From Pictodentalium vernedei (taxonomy: Eukaryota; Mollusca; Scaphopoda; Dentaliida; Dentaliidae): a DNA stretch of 64,000 bases. The stretch lies in contig CM062292.1 of NCBI GenBank assembly GCA_031216915.1, forward strand, positions 75,374,956-75,438,955, in the 5' to 3' direction. Positions 42,413 to 54,780 of this stretch are shown here, one piece after another (position 1 is the first letter of the stretch; each line of letters begins with the position of its first letter). The notes under the pieces were generated by a model, which saw nothing but the letters and a program-made list of their open reading frames with translations, searched no databases and had not been told where the DNA came from. A program made the position numbers and the translations under genes.

Positions 42413-42578
42413 TGCATGTGACAGTTTGTGGTGATTTACTGGTAAAATAGGACCCGAAACCAGCGCCGGGGTGGAAGTCCTCTAGAGTGGGCAGCATGGG
42501 TATAAACGATTGGCTAAACTTGACTCCATACCACTGTTGAGAACATGACGTAGCCATAGATGGTGCACGTGACTTTAA

Positions 42579-42805
42579 CCCCTTGAACCCATAATCACGC
42601 TTTTCCCCACACATGATACGTCATAATGTCATTAAGTAGAATGTCTGCTGAGTAAATATGTGGGGTAGACCAATCAATATTTTCAACGTGCAGCCTCAAG
42701 GCTGCACGTTAAAAATATGAATTGGTCTACCCCAGATAATGAATAAGGTCTCTTCCAATTTCCGCCTTTGAGCTGACATGGAAGATACCACCATGGTTCA
42801 AGGGG
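42579..42805. mobile_element. piggyBac-like MITE (CCCTTTGAAC family), 227 bp
   Basis: TTAA at 42575-42578; right side TCAA. Central hairpin AACGTGCAGCCTCAAGGCTG is complete. Confidence 0.82.
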
Positions 42806-42859
42806 TCAAACACTACTAACTAGATAAATAACAGATTTGTGTGCGGGTAGGTGAGGGAG

Positions 42860-43690
42860 TCAGAAACAATACTGCAGACCCGCTCCCCCACGGAAGTACT
42901 AACAAGTAGCTGTTGATGGTGTTTGTTGTATTTTAATAAGCAGGATTTATTATAACGGTTGAAGTATCAGGTTAGTGCTATATTCAACGCCATGTGTTCA
43001 TTTAATGATATTCCGACTCTATCGCCTTTGTTTAACATAAATATAATTACAAACGATCACATGCATAGATATTCTATTGAATTCGAAAATTCTGCAGCCA
43101 AATGAAGAGATGAATATTCACTCCGTCTATAACAGCAACTGATGTGTTTTATACCACGACTCTGTGTGTATTCAACGTTACCCGATAAAAAATAAACATT
43201 GGAAAATGTTCCAAGTGCAATACGTGTGGAACCAAGCGTACGTGTAGAGCATCATGCATTAACGTATCTGATTAGCCGTTCATCATCAAAGTGACGTTAT
43301 GAGGTGAATGAATATTTCAACACAAAACAGTGTCAAGCAAGAATGTAATCAACCCCCGAATATCAGCTTCATCTCCTTAACCCTTTGATAACCTTTTGTA
43401 CTTCTTATGACGTACGAAATCAAACAGCGCGTTGATACTTTGTGGTTATTTGTTTTATCATTTTTCGATTTATTAAAGTTTTAACCTCTATTCCTATTTT
43501 CTCCCGAATACAGCTCAGTGACAACCGCTGAGCCAAATGTTATCGCAGCTTAAAATAGTAATATAATCCTGCTGTCAAAGCTTCTTAATTGGTTGAGTGC
43601 TAGAAGCCACTATCAGGGCTTTCAAAAAATGAGGATACCAGAGCAAAAGCCGCCACCTTCCTTGCTTATATTTCATATTCAGTCAAACAC
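42860..43690. other. No feature recognised
   Basis: A/T-rich non-coding DNA; TTAACCCTTTGATAACC near 43378 resembles a MITE start but no matching right end was found. Confidence 0.4.
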
Positions 43691-43699
43691 AAATAATAT

Positions 43700-43795
43700 T
43701 TTGTTTATATAAATTTGTTTTATTACAAATTATTGGAGAGTGCCTCTGGGCACTCTCCAATAATTTGCAATAAAACAAGTTTTAAATAACAAATT
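43700..43795. repeat. Palindrome of the GAGAGTGCC family, copy 2
   Basis: Arms TTTATTACAAATTATTGGAG + AGTGCC and return around TCTGG. Confidence 0.75.
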
Positions 43796-44245
43796 TAGAC
43801 CACCAAAAATAATCTAGCCCTCAATCAGATAATCATTAATGTTAAAAATATCTTGTTATTGGTACTTTCCGACGTTTGACGTCGCATTTTGAAGAACGTT
43901 GAAGAAACTGAATTCCCAGTGACGTTTGAACGTCAGAATAATTTAAGTCTCGAAGGGTTAATCATGGTATAAATACAGGACACGCTTCGAGTAGAGTACA
44001 TGGGGCAGGAATCAGTAACCCTTCGGCGCCCGTGAAATACAGAAAAAACTCCAAGTCCAGTCGTTGATTCCAGCCCCACGTACTCCGCACTTGTTCTATT
44101 CTGTCGTGGTATCTTCCACCAAGCTCCTTGTGAAATCACTAAAACGCGGACAGAGGGTGTTCTGCTTCACATTTAGACCCTTGTGGTTTCAATAAAACAC
44201 TGACATGCGAATGATGATCCCTTCCGCATCCATCTTTAGCTAGCT

Positions 44246-44349
44246 CTTTACCTAACACAACTCGGGGACAACACTTGCATAAAACATTCTTGAATAACAA
44301 AACTGTTCCATTTTGCTTCAAAACGGAGATTATGACCCCTCGCTGGTAC
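44246..44349. mobile_element. Left half of a CCCTTTACC-family MITE
   Basis: CTCTTTACCTAACACAACTC through GATTATGACCCCTCGCTGG; then replaced by other DNA containing a GTCAC-type microsatellite at 44405-44460. Confidence 0.65.
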
Positions 44350-44639
44350 AGCTCAGCGTGCTTGTTATACCCCCGATAAGGGAGTATTTTGGATTCACCT
44401 GTCGTGCACGTCACGTCACGTCAAGTCAAGTTACGCCACGTCGCGTCGCGTCACGTTACAGACTAAGAATTGGGCCAACTGTTAACAAATTTGTGACATA
44501 TGTTTCCCGTAGCATAACAATTCAATTTGCTCAACTGGATCTGCTCCGACCCTTTAGGGACTCCAAAAGGGGAGATAACGAGAAACAAATATTCTTCTAC
44601 AGAACCACTCCACAGAATGTGTTGATATCTTTCACTTCT

Positions 44640-45070
44640 ATACATTAAAGTTTACTCATGCCAAGTTGCTGCGTCTGTATTTGACTTCTTTGGGAGCCCA
44701 AAAGCTGTCTTTGTGCTCCAAAATTCAAACATTGTACTTTTTGACGTTTTTTTTTGTTGTGATGTGACATGGTTATTTGGACTGCAAAAAAAGTTGCGGA
44801 ATCAAATATATGTGCCAAGCCTGATTTTGGGCTCCCCAAGGGGTGATAATCTGGAAAAAAAACTTTTTTGTGAAATTGATAAAAACTTGCAGCTTATTTT
44901 TTCTTGATTGTTTTGATGTGACTTGGTTATTCACACAGCACACAAATGTTAATGCATCAAACACGCACGTCATTCCCTTTTTCAGACTCCCAAGGTGTGG
45001 GGGGGGGGGGGGCACCTTATAAAAACTTGCATTTTTGTAAAATTCACACACTTTGTTTCTCTTGTAAAAC
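44640..45070. repeat. Diverged tandem units of about 190 bp
   Basis: Words TTTTGATGTGACTTGGTTAT, CTCCCCAAGG / CTCCCAAGG and AAAAACTTGCA recur. One unit contains a G run at 45000. Confidence 0.5.
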
Positions 45071-45633
45071 AAATTGTAATTTTATTTTAACCAAATGTGG
45101 TAGTTATGTTCCCTCCGCATGACGATATGTTTTTCAAATCAGTATTACAGTACAGTTTTTGCCACTTCCTCTAAGCTCCCGTCCAAAGTTCCAGACCTTT
45201 GTCTTGGGTTGAGGACTGCATCGGCATGAATTGTGCCCAGCAAGAGCTTATGTTATAATAAGTGGTCATAAGCAATTTTCATAGGCAAAAAATGAAAACA
45301 ATAATAAAATTTGAATGGCGATTTTTGTGAATAGCAGTGGACAGATATTTTCGTATCGTTAGAGAAAGGGTTTATGTGAAACATGCTTATCGCCCACAAG
45401 CTGTAAAAATTTTTTTTATTAAGCTGTTTATTTATTTTTATGTATCAATATAATGGGATTTTAATGACACTTGTGACTCAGCACGGTCAGACGGGAGTCG
45501 GGGTAGACAGAGAGAACTTTGAAGTGCGATACATGCAGTAATGTGATAAAAAGTAGTTTATTTCTCTATAGGATCGCCATTAGGTCACGATACACGTACA
45601 CCATTAGGATGAGATTTCATTGAGGTGCAATAT

Positions 45634-45701
45634 CGTCCCCTGAGTTCCAATGTGTTCTTTGTGCCAGTAGGCACATAGAACACATTGGAACTCAGGGGGC
45701 G
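45634..45701. mobile_element. 68-bp micro-palindrome, copy 2
   Basis: Ends CGTCCCCTGAG and CTCAGGGGGCG; perfect 4-base TSD ATAT (45630-45633, 45702-45705). Inserted in a repeat whose inverted arm lies at 46303-46380. Confidence 0.88.
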
Positions 45702-45705
45702 ATAT

Positions 45706-46386
45706 AAGTAAAGGAAATTCATTTACTTTCAAGTTCCCACCTCCGATATTCCATAAATTCAAATTAAATATACACATTTTTTCGGAAAACAATTTGTGGC
45801 CAAATGTGCTTCAGAGCAAAGCTTGGCATTCGAAACACTTTACGATGCAGCGACAGGACTGCATTTTGCGAAAGGACAACACTGTCTGCATTTTATTGAA
45901 GACAGATTCCATGGTCGATGGACATGCGCATACCACGAATTTTTATTGAATAACAATCGTGGAATTCTAAGAAATTCAAACAGGTGTCACGATGCCTTGT
46001 TAGTAATATGGCAGCCGTGCAGTCTCCATATAATAATAGCGTGTAATATGAAGGTGATTTTTTTCATTATTTGATTTTAGACGGCATTGTTTTTCGATGC
46101 TTTTTCGGTGCTGATGACCTTGGATATGTGAAGCATATTTGGCCACGAGTTGTTCTCCTGAAATATTATTTTATTATCAGTTCTGGTACGAATACGGTAG
46201 CAGACTTCCAGGAACCATTGGTTTCTGCTGTCAACTTGGTGAGTTGATTGCATATATTTTTGGTTTTCTTTTCATCATAACCTTCATTTTGATGTATAAT
46301 TTGCGTATATTTAATTTGAATTTATGGAATATCAGAGGTGGGAATTACAAAGTAAACAAATTTCCCTTAATTATGTCGCACCTTAA
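45706..46386. repeat. Spaced inverted repeat of about 75 bp arms
   Basis: 45706-45780 is inverted at 46303-46382 (TATATTTAATTTGAATTTAT, ATGGAATATC, GTGGGAA). The right arm is followed by a TTAA piggyBac-like MITE at 46387. Confidence 0.7.
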
Positions 46387-46621
46387 CCCTTTGAACCCGA
46401 GCGGCCCCCTGTCCAGCCCAGAATCATGAAACATCATAATTTCCTTAAGTTGGATAGCAGCTGAGTGAATATGTGGGGTAGACCACTTAATATTTTCAAC
46501 GTGCAGCACCATGGCTGCACGTTGAAAATATTAATTGGTCCACCCCCAAATAATCAATGTGGACTCTTCCAATTGCTGTCATTGATCTAACATGGAAGAT
46601 ACCACCAGGGTTCAAGGGGTT
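46387..46621. mobile_element. piggyBac-like MITE (CCCTTTGAAC family), 235 bp
   Basis: TTAA at 46383-46386 and 46622-46625; complete hairpin centred on GCACCATGGCTGC. Confidence 0.86.
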
Positions 46622-46987
46622 TTAATAAAATATCGCAAAATCAAAATAAACGAATAGAAAAATAACATTTGAGAATCATTGTTCTCTCATTACATTTTTC
46701 GACATGATTGTGGCATTCTAGTGTCGAGGGGAGGAAAGTGGATAGATAATTCTTGCCGGATCAAGACTCGGTCGCGATTCGGCCCAATGTTTCTGTACAC
46801 TTTTGTAATCCAGTACTGTAACCGTCAGAATTTTAAGTGTTCTAATCAACCACAATCGATGCTTGATTCCATTCTCATTGGCTGAAGCCTTGTGTGCCGT
46901 CAGAGTCTCACACGTCTTTGTACGCAGTGCATCTTGAACACACAGAAGCAAGGGGAGTTAATTTTAATAAGCGTTCATAGACAATAG

Positions 46988-47111
46988 TTCACTGCTTGGA
47001 GTAACGTACGATGTTTATTCTCGAGTGGGATGCGGAAGGTTATTTTCACGAGATGCTAAATCCCCGCATCCCACGAGAGAATAAACATCGTACGTTACTC
47101 CAAGCAGTGAA
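46988..47111. repeat. 124-bp palindrome with 48-base arms
   Basis: Arms TTCACTGCTTGGAGTAACGT...GGGATGCGG and return; only two adjacent mismatches seen. Confidence 0.8.
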
Positions 47112-47617
47112 GTATTATGTTTATTATATTTCCCTGATAATATCTGCAACACAAATACCCCTCTTGCTTCATCCAAGAGCAGTTTCCCAAGGTCGCTCAA
47201 TTTGTTTTGACGGTTAGAAAAATCGGCGCATGAACACAAAAACATGAATGAATGAACTGATAATATGACGTCATCAGAGAGGAATGCAATGACGCTCGTT
47301 TTCAAATGGAAATTCAAGTGACGGGAGATATGAACTTATGAAGGAAATCAAGACATTTTACAGAAATAATTCAATCAATCACCATGAATGAGTATTCATG
47401 TTCAACTTCTTATAACTTTGTGTGGATGTGTACATAGTTATTGTTCGCTGTCAGTTGGAATATCAAGAAGAATATTTGTCGAAGTGGATTGAGTGTTATC
47501 GCTGGATTTCGAGGCGGTAGAACTGCAATGGTAAAAGTAGTCCACCATGACTGGGAGTAGGATATCGCCGTGGGAGTTGAATAACACTTGAATAACATCC
47601 TTGATCAGCGTGAACCG

Positions 47618-47830
47618 CGAGCACGGTGATCAAGTGGTTATAGTATCTTAATCGTGTGTTCTTGAATAAGGCACTTAATCCCGACTGCCCATCTGTGGGC
47701 ACGGTGGCGCTGTATACTTAGGCTTACATCACGTCGATAGGGCACTTGCCTTCAGCTAATCCTATCCCTGCATTTGCGGAGTTAGTATGTTGGGGACTGT
47801 GACAGTTGCACGCCGCTGCTCGGTGTGTCA
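47618..47830 (+). mobile_element. Diverged SINE body
   Basis: GTGGGCACGGTGGCGCTGTA, ACGTCGATAGGGCACTTGCC and GGAGTTAGTATGTTGGGGA match the common SINE body; the head is degraded. Confidence 0.65.
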
Positions 47831-47849
47831 AGGTGATAGCTAAAAGTTG

Positions 47850-49150
47850 CGATTTTATTGTATGAAAGTGTAAATATTTTCGATAATGTTTCTGCCTGGT
47901 TTGGATGTAAAGCGTGGAGATACGTATGTAACGGATCCCGAAAATCATTTGTCATCTAAACAGGCAATCAATAATTCAAATTTTGCTAATTAAGTATGAA
48001 ATTTAAGGTCCATTATGGCACACGTGTTCAACGCCATGTGGGCCTTTGATAACAGATCAATAGTAAGAGAGACAATATTTTCTTCTGTAATAATTATCTG
48101 GGTAATTAAAGACCAGTTAAACTGTAATTGTTGAAATCCAGTGCATCACACATGTTCTGGACACATACCCATATTACGCATCTATCCTGTCTCCGAAATG
48201 TCAAAATATACCAAAATGCGAGTCTTTCAAAGGAACTTTAAAGCGAGTGTTAAATTAAGATAGATCTAAGCGGCCAAGTTCAAGAGAAGCGATTAACTGA
48301 GAATAAATGTTCTGGCTATCTAAATAAAAATCGGGGGATTTCTCGAAAAATTCATTCCAGCCAATTCCAGTGGCAATGTGTGTAAGGCTGTGGGTCGTTG
48401 CGAGGCAGTTGGCCTGAGGACACTCAGAGAAGGTCCGAATTTAGCCTTGGCCGTCAAGGGTAATAGGCACCGAGAGTGAAAGTCCGCGTATTGTCGTAAC
48501 CCGGTGAGGGTTGTAAGGAACCGATTGCAGTTTGTTATGTAGTGGTATAGTAGCCAAAGAAGTAAAAGCTGTAACTTTGAGGTCTAGAAACCGTATTAGG
48601 AGCTTGCGTAAGCGCTTGAATAGCTCGCGAGTTAAAATAGTTTTAGCCGGTGCGAGAATTGGTGATGCTGAGAACACTTTGCAGAATATTTTTATGTGAG
48701 CTTTGTTAAGTATATATCTGAAGGCGAAGAATAACTTAACTCCATGAGAGCCAGGCGAAGCGCAAAGTGATCGTGAACTGAGATAGACGCCGATTGAATT
48801 GTGGTTGAACTTTGAGAACGCTAGTAGAGTCACACAAGCAGAACATTATATGAGTGAAGCCATACTGACGGCAAAGTTAACCCTGCGAGGGGAAAGCAAC
48901 GAGAAGTGAATAGACACTTTGTATTTGTCACAAACCGTGAGAGGATGAAGATGATGTGAGGTTGATCCAGCGGACACAGCTAGCTGTGGGGGACGTCGAG
49001 GGCCCTAAAGAATAAACTTTCATTCGCGTAATTACTGTATTCTTATGGATAATTTTGTGAGTAATTTGTTTCATATTATATTTCTTCGTACATGTAAATA
49101 AATAATCTTTTCAGTGAATTATCGTTGATCACCTTTTGGCGTTGTAAGCC
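47850..49150. other. No feature recognised; possible LTR or host non-coding DNA
   Basis: No coding frame can be supported. AATAAACTTTCATTCG near 49012 is polyadenylation-signal-like, but no matching repeat was found. Confidence 0.35.
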
Positions 49151-49154
49151 ACAG

Positions 49155-49418
49155 ACACCTTCAGGAATCCAAAGAGTCCCAAGCGGATAGGGCATTGATA
49201 AGGTGGCAAGGTTTACGTTCGAACCGGGGTTCAGACGACAGTCACTGGCAGTCGACTGAGCACCGATAAGAACATAAATTTTCCTCCATCACTCAACCCC
49301 GTAATCCTGCGACACGGTGGTTCTCTCAGGGTACACCGGCTTTCTTTTCCGAAACGAGGTGATCCTGGCTGTCGAAAGTGTCGTCGAACCTCTATAAATA
49401 AATAAATAAATAAACAAA

Positions 49419-49465
<47 letters not shown>

Positions 49466-49466
49466 A
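49155..49466 (+). mobile_element. SINE of a third type with (AAAT)n tail
   Basis: tRNA-like AGCGGATAGGGCATTGATAA and GTTTACGTTCGAACCGGGG, an end phrase CGAAAGTGTCGTCGAACCTC, then about 19 AAAT units. It shares the end phrase with the diverged SINE at 41412-41750. Confidence 0.6.
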
Positions 49467-49549
49467 TTCCAAAAGGAAATTCCAATAACCAACTACATAT
49501 ACGCCACCTAATCTCTCTTGCTAGGCTGATGAATGCCTCTCGGCTTTAA

Positions 49550-49792
49550 CCCTTTTCCAAACATGAAAAGCAGACGACACTTGCAAACAAAATTCTTGAA
49601 TAACTAATTTTTTTTCATTTTGTGTCTCAAAAACAGGTTATGACCCCTCGTTGGCACGAGCTCGACGCGCTCGTTCCAACGAGGGGTCATAACCTATGTT
49701 TTTGAGACAAAAAAATGAAAAAATAATGAAAATTAATTGGCGATTTTTGAGAATAGCGCTGACGGTTTTGGCCGTTACGTTGGGTAAAGGGG
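49550..49792. mobile_element. piggyBac-like 243-bp MITE (CCCTTTACC family), copy 3
   Basis: Left TTAA 49546-49549; right TAAA. Central hairpin GGTTATGACCCCTCGTTGGC and return complete. Confidence 0.86.
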
Positions 49793-49799
49793 TAAAAAC

Positions 49800-50700
49800 A
49801 CACATTAGTGCTGCTCTCGAAGCAACGCTTCTGTTTGGGCTCTTTTTCTCTCAAAATAACCGCTGCGATAACCTCCAATGACTAACTTATCACATAGGGG
49901 AATGGCATTTCCCACCGATACCTTGCCGCAGGCGTCTGGAACTCCTATTCGGAGGTGTTGCTATCAGCCTGTTGGCTAACCCATACCAAACTCCACCCAA
50001 GTTACACTCACTCCTAAAGTAACTACCATGCAATACCGCCGCATATGTGAATAGCTACCAACTGGTGGGATCTTGGGCCTCTGCGACCGCTTGCATCTCA
50101 CTCCTGCGGGCACCCAATTCCAGATTATCAGCGTTTAGTATCACCCTTGTCTGAACACCCGACTGTCATCTACTCCAAGGCGTAACCCAAAATCACAAAG
50201 TTAAAGAGTGTCGAAACGGTCTAAATGACTCCACATCGTCCCTGACACGCCTGTTGAGCGCCCAACCCATTCATACATGCATTGATTCATTCCAAATAGT
50301 CATAAAGAACCATTTACCTCAGCAATCGTTCCTCACAAGCTAACCAGTTGCTGAGCGGTTATAGTCGTCTGTAATTAAAAAGTTAAATAAACTGTTTACC
50401 AGAAAAAATACTATGCATTTTGCAGTATCACAACACAATATTCTAACTACATTGGTCGCAGCTGTACACATCAAAGGCCGATGTTACACATGGCGTTGCA
50501 TGCAAATAGCTGAATTATTTTGCTTCGTTACACAGGGAACCAGATGTTCTTGGCACTTCACTTTCCGACATCCCTCACAAACCCAAACAGTACAACATAA
50601 CACAGGTCATTAAATGAACTGAAATGCATAAACAAGCGGATGCAGTAGTTTTCTTCAGGGCCCAAGGGGGTAGGGTGGGGTGGGGGTCGCTACACACGCT
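49800..50700. other. No feature recognised
   Basis: Non-coding DNA of mixed composition. Confidence 0.4.
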
Positions 50701-50731
50701 GTATATGGATCCGCCAGTGCATATCTTGGTA

Positions 50732-50954
50732 GACGACACTTGCAAATCAAAATTCTTAAATATCCAATTTGTTTTTATTTTTTGCCTCAAAAACATAGCT
50801 TATGACACCTGATTGGAGCGAGCTCAAGGAGCTCGTTCCAATAAGGGGTCATAACCTATGTTTTGGAGACAAAAAATGAAGAAAATAATGAAAATTGAAT
50901 GGTAATTTTTGTGAATAGCGCTAGCCGGTTTTGGCCGTTACGTTGGGTAATGGC
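50732..50954. mobile_element. CCCTTTACC-family MITE, left end missing
   Basis: Begins at AGACGACACTTGCAAA; hairpin complete; right TTAA at 50955-50958. Confidence 0.78.
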
Positions 50955-50984
50955 TTAACTGAACATCATCCAACTTTTCGTCTT

Positions 50985-51160
50985 GGTGCCGAGAAACATG
51001 GATCACAATTTCATCAGCTGAACTAAGGGGCAGTTACTAGAACAAGCATTGCTCTAAAGATAATTTGCTCAATAAAATTCGAGTCGTTGAGCAATGCTTG
51101 TTGTAGTCACTGTTCCTTAGTTTATTTGATGAAATCACGATCCATGTTTCTCGGTATCCC
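50985..51160. repeat. Palindrome with 60-base arms
   Basis: Arms CCGAGAAACATGGATCAC... and return ATCCATGTTTCTCGG; inner arms AACAAGCATTGCTC / GAGCAATGCTTGTT. Confidence 0.7.
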
Positions 51161-51179
51161 ACTTGCAGAATCCCTTTTA

Positions 51180-51670
51180 TTGCACACCTGTTCTATGAAA
51201 TCCCCATCTACATCAACACTAAACCGTGCGAAAAATGAAAATCTGTTCCGCACATGTGTGGAACGGAAATCGTTGACGGACTACTTTTAGATAGAAGCGA
51301 AATTTCACTGGAATTTTCAACAAATCGTGCACCGCAATTACAATTTAAACACCGGTTCCCCTCTCAAATTTGGCAGGTGATGAAATGTGTTCTTTTTGTT
51401 GATAGTTCGACCCTGAGTACCAATGTGTTCTATGTGCCTACTGGCACATAGAACACATTGGAACTCAGGGGACGAGTTGTCAAATGAACTGCTGGGTGTC
51501 CTCCTAATAAATGCATTTATAGACGTGAAGGCGTGTAATAAACACAGAGCGACACACGCGCACTTGTGCCATCGCGAAGGTCTGCGACCTCTCGTTTTAT
51601 CCTTCCGCACTGGCACTCGTGCCAGATCGATTAACCAATTCACTCGCGCGTGTCGTTCTGTGTATGAAGA
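51180..51670. mobile_element. Composite multi-hairpin element, copy 2
   Basis: Follows 18878-19455 with the same order. The hairpin near 51245 has lost most of one arm, and the micro-palindrome (51408-51474) sits at a different site. Parts are repeated at about 51850-51940. Confidence 0.75.
51408..51474. mobile_element. 67-bp micro-palindrome, copy 3
   Basis: Perfect 4-base TSD AGTT (51404-51407, 51475-51478). The matching place in the other composite copy (about 19219-19226, GATAGTTATCAAAT) is empty and has a single AGTT. Confidence 0.9.
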
Positions 51671-52130
51671 GTCGCACGCGCATTTTCTCATTGAGCAATT
51701 ACTCTCATGCTTCTTTAGGTCATTCGACAAAATCATCATCCTCGTTTTTCGACACCCCACTTACAGAATCCCTTTTAGGACCTTGAACCCCTTTTCTGAA
51801 ATGAGTCGAAGAGTCGCAAGGCATTTGCTCATTGAGTAATTAATCTCATGACTCTTATGCTCTTGTTTTATCCTTCCGCGCTGGCACTCGTGCCATATCG
51901 ATTAACCAATTCACTCGCGCGTGTTGTTCTGTGTATTTAGGGCATAGAACGCCTGAGTGAATGAATCGATCAGTCGCACGAGCATTTGCTCATTGAGCAA
52001 TTACTCTCATGCTTCTTTTGTTCATATTGAAGGATACCTATGACATGGTAACGTACCATTAGGGGTACCTTTATGAGAATTCCTTTTGGGGGATACTTAT
52101 TGGAGGATATCTATCTGAAGATACGGTACT

Positions 52131-52369
52131 TGGAGAGTGCATTGTAACTAAATCACCCGCAGAGTGGAGTTATCACCCAAGCTATAACTTTCAAATTTTG
52201 TATATATCGACTAAAACACAAGCAATGTTTCAGCCAATGGACCTCCGGATTCAACCCGGAGGTCCATTGGCTGAAACTTTGCTTGTGCTTGTTATGCTTT
52301 GCAACAAATTTGCAACTATTGATTGGGTGGAATCTCCACTCTGCGGGTTTAGTGATAATACACTCTCCA
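52131..52369. mobile_element. Palindromic MITE with TGGAGAGTG ends, copy 2
   Basis: 239 bp; same ends, subterminal ATCACCCGCAGAGTGGAG and central hairpin as 15840-16088. Confidence 0.78.
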
Positions 52370-52755
52370 CGTACTGTAGTTATGGTTCCTAGTACATGCT
52401 CAGTTCCTGGCATCAAGACCACCCCATGCTCTATATAGGTCAAAGTCATTACTGCTGACTTACCTGTAGCCACCGTCATCTATCCTATGATTAGTTTCTA
52501 CTGTAGTCGCCAATTACTATAGTCCTCTACCACGCTTACAACCCTGCACGTCTGTATTACTGACCTGTAGCAGTATTGTGGGCTTGCTAACTATCTACTA
52601 TCTCGAAACCCCGGGAAGGGAAGCCGTGTTTTTCTTTTACCATGGTAAACAAGCTCTGGTTTACAGGTAAAAGGGACCTATTCCACAATGCTAGGGGTAG
52701 AAGTCCTCTAAAATGGACAACATGAGTATAAACGATTGACTAAACATAACTTTAT

Positions 52756-52833
52756 CTCCATGTTGTGGTCACGATTAGCCATTGTGCAGACGTATGTGAC
52801 CTTAAACACCAATAAATAAATAAATAAATAAAA
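52756..52833 (+). mobile_element. SINE 3' end fragment
   Basis: GATTAGCCATTGTGCAGACG...ACACCAATAAATAAATAAAT only. Confidence 0.75.
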
Positions 52834-53384
52834 TGACCTCTACCATCGGTCAAGTCTTGAAATGTCCATAAGACCACCCATACTCTACTAGAAGCCAAGC
52901 ACACACCCCATAAGCTCATGATCTTGCATACCGATCTACCCATGGGACAGTTCACTGCATTTTGTATTGCTAAAGATCAATAGTAAACTACCAGGGTAAA
53001 TATCGTACACTGTATTCTACCGTACTAGCTAACAAAACATACCCCACCACACCGCAAGGCTAGTAAAACATCGGGGTACATACATTAGTGATAATCAGTT
53101 CGGATTTCACGAAAAGCGAAGCACTACTGACGGTGCATTTGTACTGAAAAATACTTTCAACAGCTGCAGGCGAAACAAAAAGCCTTTATATGCGGTCTTT
53201 GTTGTTTTTCGGAAAGCTTTCGAAACAGTCGATCGTTATCTTGTTTTCAACAAACTAAATAAAAATGGAATTAATGGATTAATATATGATATCTTACGTT
53301 CTATCTCCTACTCAAGCTGTTACCTCATTAAAACTACTAAAGGATTGTATTGGGGTCTCTATTCCCGTATGGGACGACCCGCAA

Positions 53385-53600
53385 GGCACTTTATCTCGGT
53401 TGCCTACAAAGGGACACGATGACGTCGTGTACTAAGGCGTACTGCCCGTCGATGGTGCACATGATTCAACCTCTGTAACCCTGCATGAGCGGAGCTTGAA
53501 CAGTGTTACAATGTTGAAGAGCCGACAGTTGCTCGTCGATGCTCGGTGGTTCTCTCCGGGTACTCCGGCTTCCCCCACTCGTAAAACAGCCACGGGTCTC
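53385..53600 (+). mobile_element. Headless SINE inside the LINE
   Basis: ACTAAGGCGTACTGCCCGTC, TCTCCGGGTACTCCGGCTTC and CCACTCGTAAAAC belong to the common SINE body. Confidence 0.75.
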
Positions 53601-54152
53601 CACTCTTGTCAACGGTCGGTTTGAGGCAAGGCTGCGTGGTTTCGCCGACACTATTCAGGATATTTATCGATGACATAAATGAAATATTTTATGAAGACTG
53701 TGACCCATAATTATTAATGGAAGAACCGTAAACCATCTCCTCTTTCTGGATGACATTGTTATCTTCTCCAATACACCCAAGGGGCTACAAACATGTCTAG
53801 AGAACCTAGAAAAGTGCACGAAAGAGAAGAGCTTGAAAGTTAACACTGAAAAAAAAACAAGTGCCTTCTATTTTCGAGAAGAAAAAAGACAAACAACTTA
53901 CAAATTTTATGTTGGGAGGCAAAACACTGGAAACTCTCAAGAACTATTTATATCTCGGTATTGTGTTCACAAATAATGGAAAATTCGAAGAAACGCAAAG
54001 TGATTTAAAACTGAAAGGGTCTAAATGGACTTTTAAACTCCCTTGAGAAAAAAATACTTTCCTTCTGCCGCGTTAACGTGTAAATTGTTTGATCAATTAA
54101 TCAAACCAATTTTGCTCCACGGTGGTGAATTATGGAATCCGAATTGTCATTT

Positions 54153-54220
54153 CGTCTTCTGAGTTCCAATGTGTTCTATGTGCCTACAGGCACATAGAAC
54201 ACATTGGAACTCAGGGGACG
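54153..54220. mobile_element. 68-bp micro-palindrome, copy 4, inside LINE remnant
   Basis: Ends CGTCTTCTGAG and CTCAGGGGACG (two C to T changes in one arm); perfect 4-base TSD ATTT (54149-54152, 54221-54224). Confidence 0.88.
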
Positions 54221-54574
54221 ATTTTACAAGCTGTGATAAACCGCACGAGGCAGTTATGTTATGTTATTTGGAAATTCCTCCGTTAATTTTTCGGAGCATC
54301 CTGTGAGAACCCCACATCACCAGAATCATCTCAGGTATATTTCGTTGGACTGAAGCCGCAGTTCGCGTCTTAAACCTGTTTTATTCCGGTGGTTCAATGC
54401 GCTTGTACAGTCACTCCTCCGTTGATTTTTCGGAGGACCCTGATTGATTCGTTGCGGGAGTTCTTTATACAGGTAATGAACTGCACTATATACACTATAT
54501 ACAATCGGGTGAAGTTTGCCGAGCTGCAGCTCTTTTTGCCACAGTAGGGTTCTTTAACGCGCATAGTAATTAGT

Positions 54575-54780
54575 GCACAGGGGACAGCCATTTACGTCCT
54601 CACCCGATAGGACGAGCATATCACCATCCCCGAACATGGCACTATGGAGGAGCAGTGTGGTTTTGAATCCACGCCGGTATTGCATTACGTTACGTTTCCC
54701 CGTCTGGCGTTCGAACTCGCAGACCTTGGGCTCAGAGAGCAACGCGTTACGCTCTCGGCTACCGCATCCTCAAGTTTTGT
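54575..54780 (-). mobile_element. Second-family SINE with tRNA-like head
   Basis: On the - strand GGATGCGGTAGCCGAGAGCG (A box) and GCGAGTTCGAACGCC (B box) lie about 50 bases apart. The 3' part GTCCTATCGGGT matches 25.1 kb. Confidence 0.6.

Noticed and set aside
48441..48833. Leftward open frame of 130 codons
   Set aside because: No recognisable motif, start context or conservation; likely chance.
47850..49150. LTR of a retrotransposon
   Set aside because: A polyadenylation-like word is present, but no second LTR, primer binding site or end duplication could be shown.
49231..49492. Leftward frames rich in FIYLFIYL
   Set aside because: Translation of the AAAT tail of a SINE.
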